A DNA stretch of 64,000 nucleotides, taken from contig NZ_AP027149.1 of the NCBI RefSeq assembly GCF_027925445.1, positions 2,170,001-2,234,000 of the forward strand, read 5' to 3'. Of this stretch, positions 24,209 through 33,173 are shown one piece after another. Made by a program: the position numbers and the translations under genes. Under the pieces are notes generated by a model. It had not been told where the DNA came from and ran no database searches. It saw only the letters and a program-made list of their open reading frames with translations. Source of the stretch: Methylocystis bryophila. Lineage in GTDB: Bacteria; Pseudomonadota; Alphaproteobacteria; Rhizobiales; Beijerinckiaceae. Numbering within the stretch: the first letter of the stretch is position 1; every line of letters starts with the position of its first letter.

Positions 24209-25510
24209 TCAGACTCCAAGCGAATTCAACCGGATCGAGACGGAGCGCGCATGCGCGGTGAGCCCCTCAGCCTCGCCCAGCGTCACGGCCGCGCCGCCGA
24301 TAGCCCGTAGAGCCTCCGCATCGCATTTCAGGATCGAGCTGCGCTTCAAGAAGTCGAGCACGTTGAGGCCCGAGGAGAAGCGCGCCGAGCGCGCCGTGGG
24401 AAGCACGTGGTTCGAGCCGCCGACGTAGTCTCCGATGGCTTCCGGCGTATAGCCGCCCACGAAGATCGCGCCGGCGTTCTTGATCTTTGCGGCCAGCGCC
24501 TCGGCGTCCTCGCAGACGAGCTCCAGGTGCTCGGCGGCGATCCTGTCGGCGAGCGGCAGAGCGTCCGCAAGCGATCGCACGAGAATGACGGCGCCGTAAT
24601 CGCGCCAGGAGGCGGAGGCGATCTCGTGACGCGTGAGCGTCTTGAGGTGGCGTTCCACGGCGGCGACGACGGCGTCGGCGAGGGACGCGTCGTCGGTGAT
24701 CAGGATCGATTGCGCGGACTCGTCGTGCTCGGCCTGGGCAAGGAGATCGGCGGCGATCCAATCGGGATTGGCGCTGCTGTCGGCGAGAATCAGCACCTCG
24801 GAGGGGCCGGCGATCATGTCGATGCCGACTTGACCGAACACGCGGCGCTTGGCGGCGGCGACATAGGCGTTGCCGGGGCCGACGATCTTGTCCACCGGCG
24901 CTATGGTCTTGGTGCCGTAGGCGAGCGCCGCGACGGCTTGCGCGCCGCCGACGCGATAGATCTCCTCGATGCCGGCGCGCTTGGCGGCGGCGAGCACGAG
25001 CGGCGCGACCTCGCCGCCGGGCGTCGGCACGACCATGGCGATCCGGCTGACGCCAGCGACCTTCGCCGGCGCGACGTTCATGAGCACGGAGGAGGGATAG
25101 GCCGCGGTGCCGCCCGGGACATAGAGTCCGACCGAATCGATCGGCGTCCAGCGCCAGCCGAGCTCGACGCCGAGCGGATCGGTGAAGCGCAGATCCTGAG
25201 GCCGTTGCTTTTCGTGGAAGACGAGAATCCGCTCGAGCGCGAGGTCGAGCGCGTCGAGCTGCTCCTTCGAGCAGCGTCCCTCCGCGGAGGCGATCTCGGC
25301 CTTTGAGACCGCGATTCCGCTCTTCTCGAGGTCGATGCGATCGAAGCGTCGTGAATAATCGACAAGCGCCGCGTCGCCGCGCGCGACCACATCGTCGATG
25401 ATCGCCTTGACGGTGGCGTCGACGTCGGGCGCGAGGTCACGCTTTTGCCCAAGCAACGCGCTGAATTTCTCTTCGAAATCGGGCGCTTGAGCGTCCAATC
25501 GCTGAGCCAT
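24209..25510 (-). CDS. hisD: Histidinol dehydrogenase
   Basis: A 433-residue enzyme of usual length. It oxidises L-histidinol to histidine in two NAD-dependent steps. 'VDKIVGPGNAYVAAAKRRVFG' is the family signature; 'AQAEHDESAQSILIT' supplies the zinc-binding Gln and His, and 'GGSNHVLPTARSARFSSGLNV' the C-terminal active-site part. 'HARSVSIRLNSLGV' ends it with another ligand His region. The ATG has no strong ribosome site. Upstream is DUF2948, downstream UPF0262. Confidence 0.97.
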   Translation of the reverse strand: MAQRLDAQAPDFEEKFSALLGQKRDLAPDVDATVKAIIDDVVARGDAALVDYSRRFDRIDLEKSGIAVSKAEIASAEGRCSKEQLDALDLALERILVFHEKQRPQDLRFTDPLGVELGWRWTPIDSVGLYVPGGTAAYPSSVLMNVAPAKVAGVSRIAMVVPTPGGEVAPLVLAAAKRAGIEEIYRVGGAQAVAALAYGTKTIAPVDKIVGPGNAYVAAAKRRVFGQVGIDMIAGPSEVLILADSSANPDWIAADLLAQAEHDESAQSILITDDASLADAVVAAVERHLKTLTRHEIASASWRDYGAVILVRSLADALPLADRIAAEHLELVCEDAEALAAKIKNAGAIFVGGYTPEAIGDYVGGSNHVLPTARSARFSSGLNVLDFLKRSSILKCDAEALRAIGGAAVTLGEAEGLTAHARSVSIRLNSLGV

Positions 25511-25653
25511 GTCCTTCTCCCGCCATCTGGCGAGCTCGTCCTCCGAACGGGAGACGTTCGAGGGCCGAAAAGTCGCGCCAGATCAGAATGCCGGAGCGAG
25601 CTCCAATCGCAAATGCCTGTCGGCATTTTCGAAATTTCGCGCCGGGGCGGTTG

Positions 25654-26127
25654 TCATGGCCCCGCGACTTGGCCTTCGTCAAGTTTATGTGACGGCCGCG
25701 ACGAGATTCGCCAACGCGGTCCCCTGTCGCTCAGCTGGGCCTCGATGCTGTCCACATCGAGCGCGATGACCGCTCCGCCCGAGAAAATCAGGCGAATCCG
25801 TCCTTCCGGCCCCGCGCCTTGGGCATCGTAAATTATGGTGAGAAGCGCCAGCATGGCCTCTTTGTCGTCGCGCGGAACGCTGAGGCAGCGGACGGCTCGA
25901 ACCGCATCGAAATGGAGGACCGCCGCGCAGCGCTCGGGCTGGGCGCCGGCGTTCCAGTCGAAACGCGCGGCGACCAGGGCGAAGCGGCGCTTTTCCTTGA
26001 GATAGGCGATGTCGCCGACCCGCACCGCCGCATCCTGGAGATGGGCGGACAGGAAGGCGAGATCTTCGGGGTCGAGCGCCTGCAGGCGAAGCGGCGCGGG
26101 TTTGGAAAGTCGGTCGACGGCGGACAT
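25654..26127 (-). CDS. DUF2948 family protein
   Basis: A 157-residue protein with the DUF2948 pattern: 'LRLQALDPEDLAFLSAHLQDAAVRVGDI', 'RRFALVAARFDWN', 'RCAAVLHFDAVRAVR' and 'LLTIIYD...IRLIFSGGAVIALDVDSIEAQLSD'. In Rhizobiales it lies between murA and hisD; here hisD is present 143 bp downstream but murA is not upstream. The function is unknown. Confidence 0.88.
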   Translation of the reverse strand: MSAVDRLSKPAPLRLQALDPEDLAFLSAHLQDAAVRVGDIAYLKEKRRFALVAARFDWNAGAQPERCAAVLHFDAVRAVRCLSVPRDDKEAMLALLTIIYDAQGAGPEGRIRLIFSGGAVIALDVDSIEAQLSDRGPRWRISSRPSHKLDEGQVAGP

Positions 26128-26320
26128 GGCAGGTCTCCCCGCAGTTATTTGGCGGTCGCGCCGCCCGCTCGCAAGGGAAAAGCCGCGCGAATGCAGAAAG
26201 CGTCCTCGAATCCAAAAGCTCGGAGCGCAGGGTTCGCAGGCGGCAGGGGCTCGCGCTCAATCGCAAATTGTGGCTCAATGCGTCGCGGTCGGCGCGAGAG
26301 GAGGCGAAGCGGGAGACGAA

Positions 26321-26440
26321 ATGCATAGGAATCCGAAATTCTGGGCTCTCGCCGTCGGACTGTTCGTCCTGCTCTGTCTGGCGCTGGTGAATATCATTGA
26401 GAAAGTGAACATGCTCGTGCATCTCACGGAGAACGGCTAG
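26321..26440 (+). CDS. Possible 39-residue single-span membrane protein
   Basis: The frame 'MHRNPKFWALAVGLFVLLC' continues with LALVNIIEKVNM and ends HLTENG. It has one membrane segment with a basic N-terminus and GGGAG six bases before the ATG. It stands alone between DUF2948 and the helicase gene. Its composition is protein-like, but no family is recognised. Confidence 0.4.
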   Translation: MHRNPKFWALAVGLFVLLCLALVNIIEKVNMLVHLTENG

Positions 26441-26488
26441 CGACTCTTTCGGGCCGGAGCCCCTCTCTATGACGCAAGCCCCTCTGTA

Positions 26489-27583
26489 ATGCCGCATTGG
26501 ACACCCGACCAGGATCAAGCGTTGAAGGCCGCGGCCGCCTGGCTCGAGTCGCCCTCGGCGCCTCAGATTTTTCGGCTCTTCGGCTTCGCCGGGACGGGCA
26601 AGTCGACGCTTGCTTGTCATCTTGCCGCCCATGTCGATGGGCCGGTCTCCTTCGCCGCTTTCACGGGCAAAGCCGCGTTGGTCATGCGCTCCAAGGGCTG
26701 CGACGACGCGCGCACCATCCACAGCCTGATCTATCGCGCGACCGAAAGCGAGACGGAGGAGCCGAGCTTCGTTCTCAACGACGACAGCGAGGCGGCGGGA
26801 GCGAAGCTCATCATCGTCGACGAGTGCTCGATGGTCGACGAGGAGCTTGGCCGCGACCTGCTCTCTTTCGGTCGCAAGGTGCTCGTTCTGGGCGATCCAG
26901 CGCAGCTTCCGCCGATCAAGGGCGGCGGCTTCTTCACCGAGGCGGAGCCGGACGCGATGCTTACCGAGGTGCATCGCCAAGCCGCAGACAATCCGATCAT
27001 CAGACTCTCCATGTCCATTCGCGAGGGAGGCCGGATCGCGCCGGGCGTCTATGGCGAGACGCGCGTGGTGTCGCGCGGGGAGCTCGATCCCGAGCTTGTC
27101 ACCAAAGCGGACCAGGTGCTCGTCGGCAGGAACAAGACGCGGAGGGCCTACAACCGGCGGCTGCGGGAGCTGCGCGGCTTTTCCGGCGCCTTTCCGCAGT
27201 CCGGGGAAAAGCTCGTTTGCCTGCGCAACAATCGAAAGAAGGGCCTGCTGAACGGCGCGCTCTTCACGGTGAAAAGCAGCGGCGTGTTGCGAACGCGGAA
27301 AGTCAGAATGCTGGTCACGCCCGAGGAGAACCCCGGCAAGCCCCAGCGCGTCGGCGTGATCCCGCAGTTCTTCGAGGACGTGGAAAGCGAGATTCCCTAT
27401 TCGCTGCGCAAGGATTCCGACGAGTTCGACTTCGGCTACGCGCTCACCGTGCACAAGTCGCAAGGCTCACAATGGGACGACGTCGCGCTGTTCGACGAAT
27501 CCTTCGCTTTCCGAGAGCATCGCGCCCGCTGGCTTTATACCGGCGTCACGCGCGCCGCACGGCGGCTGACGCTCATATTATGA
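26489..27583 (+). CDS. RecD-like superfamily 1B DNA helicase/ATPase
   Basis: A 364-residue P-loop protein. Walker A 'GFAGTGKST' is near residue 32, motif Ia 'FAAFTGKAALVMRSKGC' follows, Walker B 'LIIVDECSMVDEE' is near 110, motif III 'LVLGDPAQLPPIKGGGFF' near 133, and the C-terminal 'YALTVHKSQGSQWDDVALFDES' is motif V with the UvrD_C_2 signature, then 'WLYTGVTRAARRLTL' (motif VI). It is shorter than RecD and lacks the RecBC partners. It may be a stand-alone 5'-3' helicase in repair or a phage-derived Dda-like enzyme. No operon partner. Confidence 0.88.
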   Translation: MPHWTPDQDQALKAAAAWLESPSAPQIFRLFGFAGTGKSTLACHLAAHVDGPVSFAAFTGKAALVMRSKGCDDARTIHSLIYRATESETEEPSFVLNDDSEAAGAKLIIVDECSMVDEELGRDLLSFGRKVLVLGDPAQLPPIKGGGFFTEAEPDAMLTEVHRQAADNPIIRLSMSIREGGRIAPGVYGETRVVSRGELDPELVTKADQVLVGRNKTRRAYNRRLRELRGFSGAFPQSGEKLVCLRNNRKKGLLNGALFTVKSSGVLRTRKVRMLVTPEENPGKPQRVGVIPQFFEDVESEIPYSLRKDSDEFDFGYALTVHKSQGSQWDDVALFDESFAFREHRARWLYTGVTRAARRLTLIL

Positions 27584-27673
27584 GGCCGTGCTCGTCTGCA
27601 AGCTATTGAAAGCGTTATAGGTATTGCTGTGCTGCGCGGAGGCGCCTATGCGGGGACAAGCGCGTCAAGACCT

Positions 27674-28840
27674 TCACCGCGACCAGGCGTCGAGGGCGTC
27701 GGAAAAAACGCGGTCGCCGGAGGAGCCTTTTTCGAGATTGATTGACGCATCGCGGTTGTCGGAAAGCTTCAGCGGAATGTCGATGATCGCGGGCAGCCTC
27801 AGAAGCAGGAGGTTGCGGGCCTCAGAGGGGCCGCGCATGAGTCCGATGAGGAAATTCGATTCGTTGATGGGCACCGGGATGCCCTCGACCGGTTGCCCTC
27901 TCTTTGCGTCCGATCGTCGAAACTCCACATTGCCGATCTGACTGACCCCTTTCACGTCGCCGCCCTGGAACTTGAAGGCGATGTTGATCGTGTGCGAGGC
28001 CGAAAGGGCCTGGTCCGTGTTCTTTTGAATGAGAATCGTCGCCTTGACCTTGGCGTCGGGAAAATCGACTTCGCCGCGAATGGCGGGGCGAAGCTGACCG
28101 CCGTCGGCGCCTCCCGAGTTTTCGAGTCGCCAGAGCACCGTGCCGCTGTAGATGTGCTCGACCTTGTCGGGCTGGTTCGGGTAGGCGACATAGAACGCGG
28201 CGTGCTGCGCGACCGCGACCGGCGGTCCGGAGTCGGCGGCGGCGCGGCGACGATCGGCGTCGCTGACGCGATCGCCGATTTTGCCGTGCTCGTCCGCGGC
28301 GGCGCCGTTTTCATTGGGATTGAACTTCGCGAGGTCCTCCGGCCGCTCCCGGAAATGCAGCGCAATGAAGGCAAGGAGGCCGACGATGAGGAGGGACCCC
28401 GCCGCCATCAGCACGAACCAGCGTTTTTGACGAGCAGCCGGGTTCGCCTTGGTGACCGGCGCGGCGGGCCGGGGCCGCACGGGAGTAAGGGGCGCAGGCT
28501 TTTGATCCTGAGCTTCCGAGGCGGGTTTGGTCGCGGGCTGCGGCTGTTGGGCGGGCGCTTCGTCCTTGGGTTTCTCGGGCGTCGAATCGGGTTGCTTGGA
28601 CTTCTCGGTCGGCGAATCCGGCAGATCCTTCACCGCACATTCCGCTTCGAGCCGCGCCACAGCCGCGTCGAGCGCACGCTCCTCCCCGGCGATGACCTCG
28701 TCAGCGATGGGCGGCTTTATGGCGCGCAGCTGATTGAGAAGCGCGCGACGCGCCAAGTCATAGACCGCCTTCCGCGCCTGCGGAGTCGACTGCTCGAGGG
28801 AGGCGACCTTGCGCGCCAATAAGGAGTAATAGTCCGCCAT
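27674..28840 (-). CDS. Single-span membrane protein of unknown function
   Basis: A 388-residue protein. The first 80 residues are helical and charged ('ARKVASLEQSTPQARKAVYD'), then a Pro/Lys/Gln-rich linker (about 85-140), one membrane span 'WFVLMAAGSLLIVGLLAFIAL' and an extracytoplasmic domain with 'HAAFYVAYPNQPDKVEHIYSG' and 'VKATILIQKNTDQALSASHT'. This topology recurs in Rhizobiales proteins encoded next to purA. It is probably co-transcribed with purA, which begins upstream and ends 91 bp before it. No catalytic motif is visible. Confidence 0.75.
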   Translation of the reverse strand: MADYYSLLARKVASLEQSTPQARKAVYDLARRALLNQLRAIKPPIADEVIAGEERALDAAVARLEAECAVKDLPDSPTEKSKQPDSTPEKPKDEAPAQQPQPATKPASEAQDQKPAPLTPVRPRPAAPVTKANPAARQKRWFVLMAAGSLLIVGLLAFIALHFRERPEDLAKFNPNENGAAADEHGKIGDRVSDADRRRAAADSGPPVAVAQHAAFYVAYPNQPDKVEHIYSGTVLWRLENSGGADGGQLRPAIRGEVDFPDAKVKATILIQKNTDQALSASHTINIAFKFQGGDVKGVSQIGNVEFRRSDAKRGQPVEGIPVPINESNFLIGLMRGPSEARNLLLLRLPAIIDIPLKLSDNRDASINLEKGSSGDRVFSDALDAWSR

Positions 28841-28931
28841 GCGTCCCCTAGACCATTGTTGCTAAAGCCGCGTCAAGCGCCGGCGCGGTTGATGGAGGGG
28901 AAGCGCGTTCTGGCCTTGCCGCCTGTCCTAC

Positions 28932-30227
28932 TCAGTCTCGGAACGGATTATGAACAAGTATCGTGTCGTCTCGCTCTCGCCCCGTCGAGAGCAGGGCCAC
29001 GGGCGCTTCGATCAGCTCCTCGATCCGTCGCACATATTTGATAGCCTGGGCGGGGAGTTCGACCCAAGAGCGGGCGCGCCCCGTCTCGCCTTTCCAGCCC
29101 TCGATCGATTCATAAATCGGCTTCACCCGCGCCTGCGCCGATTGCGAGGCCGGCAGGCGGTCGATACGAGCGCCGTCGAGCTCGTACTGCGTGCAGATCT
29201 TGATCTCTTCGAAACCGTCGAGAATATCGAGCTTGGTCAGCGCGACGCCGTTGATGCCGGAGGTCTTGACGGCCTGGCGCGTGAGCACGGCGTCGAACCA
29301 GCCGCATCGCCGGCGTCGTCCCGTATTCGTGCCGAACTCGGCGCCGCGGTCTCCGATGAGCTCGCCGATCGCGTCGGTGAGCTCGCTTGGGAAGGGTCCG
29401 CCGCCCACCCGTGTCGTATAGGCCTTTGCGATGCCGAGCACATAGCCGATCGCGCCCAATCCAAGCCCCGAGCCCGCGGCGGCGGCGGAGGCGACGGTGT
29501 TCGAGGACGTCACATAGGGATAGGTGCCGTGATCAACGTCGAGAAGAACGCCCTGAGCGCCCTCGAACAGGATGCGCTTACCGTCGCGGCGCTCGCTTTC
29601 GAGCAGTCGCCAAACCGCCGTCATATACGGAAGAATGCGAGGCGCGACGCTCAAAAGCTCCTCGCGCAAGGTCGCGGCCGCAATTTCGGGGAGGCCCAGG
29701 CCGCGACGCAGCGGATTGTGGTGGGCGAGCGCCCGCGCGATCTTCTCGTCGAGCGTGTCGGGCTCGGCGAGGTCGACAAGTCGAATCGCGCGCCGACCGA
29801 CCTTGTCCTCATAGGCCGGTCCGATGCCGCGCTTCGTGGTGCCGATCTTCACGCCCTCACTCGCGCTTTCCTCTCGATGGGCGTCGAGCTCGCGATGCAG
29901 CGAGAGGATTAACGGCGCATTTTCGGCGATCTTGAGATTGCTGGGAGAAATCTCGACGCCTTGCTCGCGAAGCCGGTCGATCTCGCCCGCGAGAAAATGC
30001 GGGTCGACGACGACTCCATTGCCGATCACCGACAGCTTGCCGGGTCGGACGATGCCGGACGGCAGGAGCGCCAGCTTGTAGGTCACGCCGTCGATGACCA
30101 GCGTGTGGCCTGCATTGTGGCCACCCTGAAAGCGCACGACGACGTCCGCTTCCAGCGAAAGCCAGTCGACGATCTTGCCTTTGCCTTCGTCGCCCCATTG
30201 GGCGCCCACGACCGCGACATTCGCCAT
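28932..30227 (-). CDS. purA: Adenylosuccinate synthetase
   Basis: A 431-residue enzyme joining IMP and aspartate with GTP in AMP synthesis. 'GAQWGDEGKGKIVDWL' at residues 7-22 holds the catalytic Asp and P-loop, 'FQGGHNAGHTLV' the His near 41, 'GTTKRGIGPAYEDK' near 130, 'TRVGGGPFPSEL' and 'GTNTGRRRRCGWFDAV' near 300. The length is standard. A minus-strand terminator lies 154-183 bp upstream of its start, from an unidentified preceding unit. Confidence 0.97.
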   Translation of the reverse strand: MANVAVVGAQWGDEGKGKIVDWLSLEADVVVRFQGGHNAGHTLVIDGVTYKLALLPSGIVRPGKLSVIGNGVVVDPHFLAGEIDRLREQGVEISPSNLKIAENAPLILSLHRELDAHREESASEGVKIGTTKRGIGPAYEDKVGRRAIRLVDLAEPDTLDEKIARALAHHNPLRRGLGLPEIAAATLREELLSVAPRILPYMTAVWRLLESERRDGKRILFEGAQGVLLDVDHGTYPYVTSSNTVASAAAAGSGLGLGAIGYVLGIAKAYTTRVGGGPFPSELTDAIGELIGDRGAEFGTNTGRRRRCGWFDAVLTRQAVKTSGINGVALTKLDILDGFEEIKICTQYELDGARIDRLPASQSAQARVKPIYESIEGWKGETGRARSWVELPAQAIKYVRRIEELIEAPVALLSTGRERDDTILVHNPFRD

Positions 30228-30380
30228 GGTCTTAAGGTTAATTCCCTATTTGCAGCGGCACTCTAGCGCGCTTGTCCCTGGACCGAACCGTTCGATCGAA
30301 GAGGACCGCGCCCGTGGCGGCGTGAATCCTCGCCGAGAAAGTTTGAGAGCTTCTGCGAAACTCGCTCAGCCGGTCGCACG

Positions 30381-30410
30381 AAAAAAGCCCCGGCGGCATC
30401 GCCAGGGCTC
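30381..30410 (-). terminator. Orphan minus-strand terminator upstream of purA
   Basis: Read on the minus strand, AGCCCTGGCG, loop ATGC, CGCCGGGGCT, then six T. This is a strong rho-independent terminator, yet no minus-strand gene lies upstream of it within the next 490 bp. Confidence 0.75.
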
Positions 30411-30491
30411 GTCGAAGCGCTCTCATATCCCAAGCCAAAGGGCGGGTAAAGCGGTTCGTAGGTTTTGAAGAAACGCGGGGCCTTCAGCCGC

Positions 30492-30609
30492 TAAAGCATG
30501 TCCCGGAAAAGCGCGAAGCGGGCTTCCGGTCAGGACATGCTCTAAGTTTTTGATTTGGAGCGAGTCACTTTCGATCGCGTAATTCCGCGCGATCGGGACC
30601 CGGCTCTAA
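30492..30609. repeat. Interspersed palindromic repeat, family A
   Basis: Same orientation as the copy at 467-583: AGCATGTCCCGGAAAAGCGC, CAGGACATGCTCTAAG, 'TTTTTGATTTGGAGC', then GATCGCGTAATTCCGCGCGATC and 'GGCTCTAAAG'. It is the closest match to the first copy. Confidence 0.85.
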
Positions 30610-30903
30610 AGCAGTTCTTAACTAGATTCGCCATTAACTGTCATCGCGAGGCGACGCGTCGGCGGTCGGCGCGTCCCGGTTCATCCTCGCCCGGCGCCAC
30701 GCGCCGGAGCCGACGTCGTTTGCTGTTTGCGGCGCAGGGCGAGCCCGGATTGTGGCGCGGGCGCCACACTCGGCGGAAATCTGACGACTCGGCGTCTAAT
30801 TTTGTCCTTTACGATTAGGGAACGATAGTCAGCTTTCCGCATTCATTCTAAGCTGCGCAGGAGATCAATCGGCGTCGGCTGGAATTTCGAGAGGAGACGC
30901 AGA

Positions 30904-32892
30904 ATGCGGTTGCTTGGTCGCTGTGGATATTGGGCGCGCTCGAAGACAGCGGGCGCAGCGGTCGTCGTCCTGGCGCTCGGAGCCTCGCCGGCTCCGGCCT
31001 CCGCCGAGGGGCTCTTCTCCTGGTTGTTTGGCGGAGGACAGCAGCGTTTCCAGCCATCCCCGAGCGCGCCGGCGCGCTCGCTACGCTATCGAGCCGCGCA
31101 TAAGTCCTGGACGCGCAACCCGGCAACATCCCCTGACGTCGAGGCGCCCCAGAAGTCCGCCGCGGCTAAGTCGTCGTCCGCCTCGGCGAGGTCCGAGGCT
31201 ATCGATCCCGCTCACCCCTTGTTCGTCGTCGTCTCGCTCAACGACGAACATATCAGGATCTACGACGATCACGGACTCGTCACCAGCTCCGTCGTCTCCA
31301 CTGGCGTGCCTGGCCATCCCACGCCGAAGGGCGTCTTTACGATCCTGGGTCGCGAGCGATTTCACGCCTCCAATCTCTATTCCGGCGCGCCGATGCCTTA
31401 CATGCAGCGCGTGACTTGGTCGGGAGTCGCCATGCATGTCGGCGTCGTGACGGGTCACCCGGCGTCGCACGGCTGCATCCGGCTGCCCGCCGCCTTCGCC
31501 GTGAAGCTCTGGGGCATGACCAAGATCGGTGAGCGCGTCGTCATTTCGCCTTATGACGTGGCCCCCGAGGGATTCTCCAGCCCGCTGCTTCCGGTCGCGA
31601 AAATGTATCAGCGCCCCGAGCCGGCGCCGGCTCCCGCCGTCTCGGTCCAGGCGTCGGCGTCCGGGACCGACGAAGCGAAGGCCAGCGCGGCTGCGCCGAC
31701 CACGAGCGCTTCCGCCGCTGCGCCGACCACGAGCGCTTCCGGGGCTGCGCCGACCACGAGCGCTTCCGCCGCTGCGCCGACCACGAGCGCTTCCGCGGCG
31801 AACGAGGGGGCCGCGGCGAGCGACGGAGCCAAAGCCATTACGACGAGCGAAGCAGGCAAGCCTGCCGCCCCCGTTTCCGCCCCCGTCGTCCAAGCCTCTG
31901 CCGAGGCGAGCCGGCCTCTCAACCCGAAGGAATGGGCTGTTCGCATGAAGGCGCAGGCCGTGGCTGACCAAGCCGCGGCGGTGAAGGCCGCCAAGCAAGC
32001 CTCGGCCGCGCTTGCGGCGCAGGGCGGCGAGTCGCAGCGACTCGCCAATGCGGTCAGGGCTGCCGAATGGGGCTTGACTGCGGCGCAGTCCAAGTCCGAC
32101 GAGGCGGCCAGGGTTTTGGAGGCCGCCGCCGCCGCAGTCGTCGCAAAACAGCGTGAGTCTGCGGTCGCGATGGACGAGCCGACGAAGTCCGAAGCCGATC
32201 CGCTCAGCAACGCGAAGACCGCCATGCTCGCCAAGGCCATGGAAACCGCGGTCGCGGCCAAGGCCGCCGCGGCGCAGGCGAAAGCCAAGGCCGACGCTGA
32301 TCTTGAAACGGCTACCTCAACCCTGGAGCAGGCGCGCGCCGCTGTAGAGACGCACGCCGCATTGCACGACGAGACCTCCGAGCGTTTGAGGGCGGCGACC
32401 GAATCGCGCTCCGCCGCCGCACGCGCGGAAAAAGAGGCGATCCAGCGGCTCGCGCCCATCTCCGTGCTGATCAGCAAGCGGGACCACAAGATCTATGTCC
32501 GGCAGGGGCTCGCGCCGCTCTTTGACGCGCCGGCGAAGATCCGCGACCCCGAGAGGCCGCTGGGCACGCATCTCTTCATTGCGACTGGCGTCAAGGAAGC
32601 CGGCGGCGAATTGCATTGGACCGTGCTCACTGTGCCCGACGCAGGCGGCGTGGATCCGCAAGACCAACCGCGGCGCAAGAAAAACTGGGCGCAACAGGTG
32701 GAGCCGAGCGTGACGTCCCACCTCTCGCCGTCGACCCCGGCCGAGGCGCTGGAGCGCGTCGAGATCGCGCAGGACGTTCGCGACCGCATCGCCGAGCGCC
32801 TGTGGGCAGGGGGATCAATCATCGTTTCCGATCGCCCGGTCAGCAACGAGACGAGCGCCGTTGGCACGGACCTCACCGTGAAGGTCCGCTAG
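30904..32892 (+). CDS. L,D-transpeptidase (YkuD) with repeat linker and degenerate second domain
   Basis: A 662-residue exported protein. The signal peptide ends 'PAPASAEG' near residue 36. A YkuD domain spans about 100-220, with 'GHPTPKGVFTILGR' and the catalytic 'HPASHGCIRLP' (His189, Cys191). It would cross-link peptidoglycan or attach proteins to it. Then come four tandem 9-residue units AAPTTSASA (263-298), an Ala-rich coiled-coil-like part (340-510) and a C-terminal segment starting 'ISVLISKRDHKIYVRQG', which resembles a YkuD strand set but lacks the HGC motif. Such long two-domain forms are common in Methylocystaceae-like genomes. RBS: GAGGAGACGCAGAATG. Confidence 0.88.
   Translation: MRLLGRCGYWARSKTAGAAVVVLALGASPAPASAEGLFSWLFGGGQQRFQPSPSAPARSLRYRAAHKSWTRNPATSPDVEAPQKSAAAKSSSASARSEAIDPAHPLFVVVSLNDEHIRIYDDHGLVTSSVVSTGVPGHPTPKGVFTILGRERFHASNLYSGAPMPYMQRVTWSGVAMHVGVVTGHPASHGCIRLPAAFAVKLWGMTKIGERVVISPYDVAPEGFSSPLLPVAKMYQRPEPAPAPAVSVQASASGTDEAKASAAAPTTSASAAAPTTSASGAAPTTSASAAAPTTSASAANEGAAASDGAKAITTSEAGKPAAPVSAPVVQASAEASRPLNPKEWAVRMKAQAVADQAAAVKAAKQASAALAAQGGESQRLANAVRAAEWGLTAAQSKSDEAARVLEAAAAAVVAKQRESAVAMDEPTKSEADPLSNAKTAMLAKAMETAVAAKAAAAQAKAKADADLETATSTLEQARAAVETHAALHDETSERLRAATESRSAAARAEKEAIQRLAPISVLISKRDHKIYVRQGLAPLFDAPAKIRDPERPLGTHLFIATGVKEAGGELHWTVLTVPDAGGVDPQDQPRRKKNWAQQVEPSVTSHLSPSTPAEALERVEIAQDVRDRIAERLWAGGSIIVSDRPVSNETSAVGTDLTVKVR
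31690..31797. repeat. Four 27-bp tandem repeats in the transpeptidase linker
   Basis: Units start at 31690, 31717, 31744 and 31771, each GCTGCGCCGACCACGAGC plus 9 bases; only the last bases of each unit vary. They code for AAPTTSAS plus A or G. Near identity at the DNA level suggests recent expansion and likely length variation between strains. Confidence 0.95.
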
Positions 32893-32940
32893 ATCACGCT
32901 GCGTTTGAGCGCAGTCGCCCAAACGCAGATGAGGTGATTG
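32892..32940. repeat. Interspersed palindromic repeat, family B
   Basis: GATCACGCTGCGTTTGAGCG followed by CAGTCGCCCAAACGCAG and GAGGTGATT, directly after the transpeptidase stop. An imperfect copy of the family seen at 46081 and 57927. Confidence 0.65.
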
Positions 32941-32948
32941 CCAAAGCG

Positions 32949-33067
32949 CTAGAGTGCGCGTCCCGATCGCGTGCAATCACGCGATCGAAAGTGAGATGCT
33001 CCGAGTCAAAAACTTGGAGCATGTCCAGGTCGGAAGACCGCTTGACGCCTTTCCGTGACATGCTCTT
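32949..33067. repeat. Interspersed palindromic repeat, family A (inverted), left edge of relic islet
   Basis: Reverse orientation: GTGCGCGTCCCGATCGCG, 'AACTTGGAGCATGTCC', then 'CCTTTCCGTGACATGCTCT'. With the forward copy at 34573-34672 it brackets the relic genes between. Confidence 0.75.
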
Positions 33068-33173
33068 TCCGCGCGACGCGCGCCTTCTCCGAAGGCGCGC
33101 GTTCTGTCGGCAAAAATGCTTACGAAAGCGGCGTCGAGGGCCTTTTCGTCAAAACGAGAGGCGGGGCTTCAAC

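Larger units (their letters stand above)
30228..30903. other. 676-bp gap upstream of purA and the L,D-transpeptidase
   Basis: It holds an orphan minus-strand terminator (30381-30410), a family A repeat (30492-30609) and the presumed promoters. No gene is recognisable on either strand. Confidence 0.5.

Noticed and set aside
24407..25306. Plus-strand open frame opposite hisD
   Set aside because: Gly/Asp/Arg-rich antisense shadow of a certain gene.
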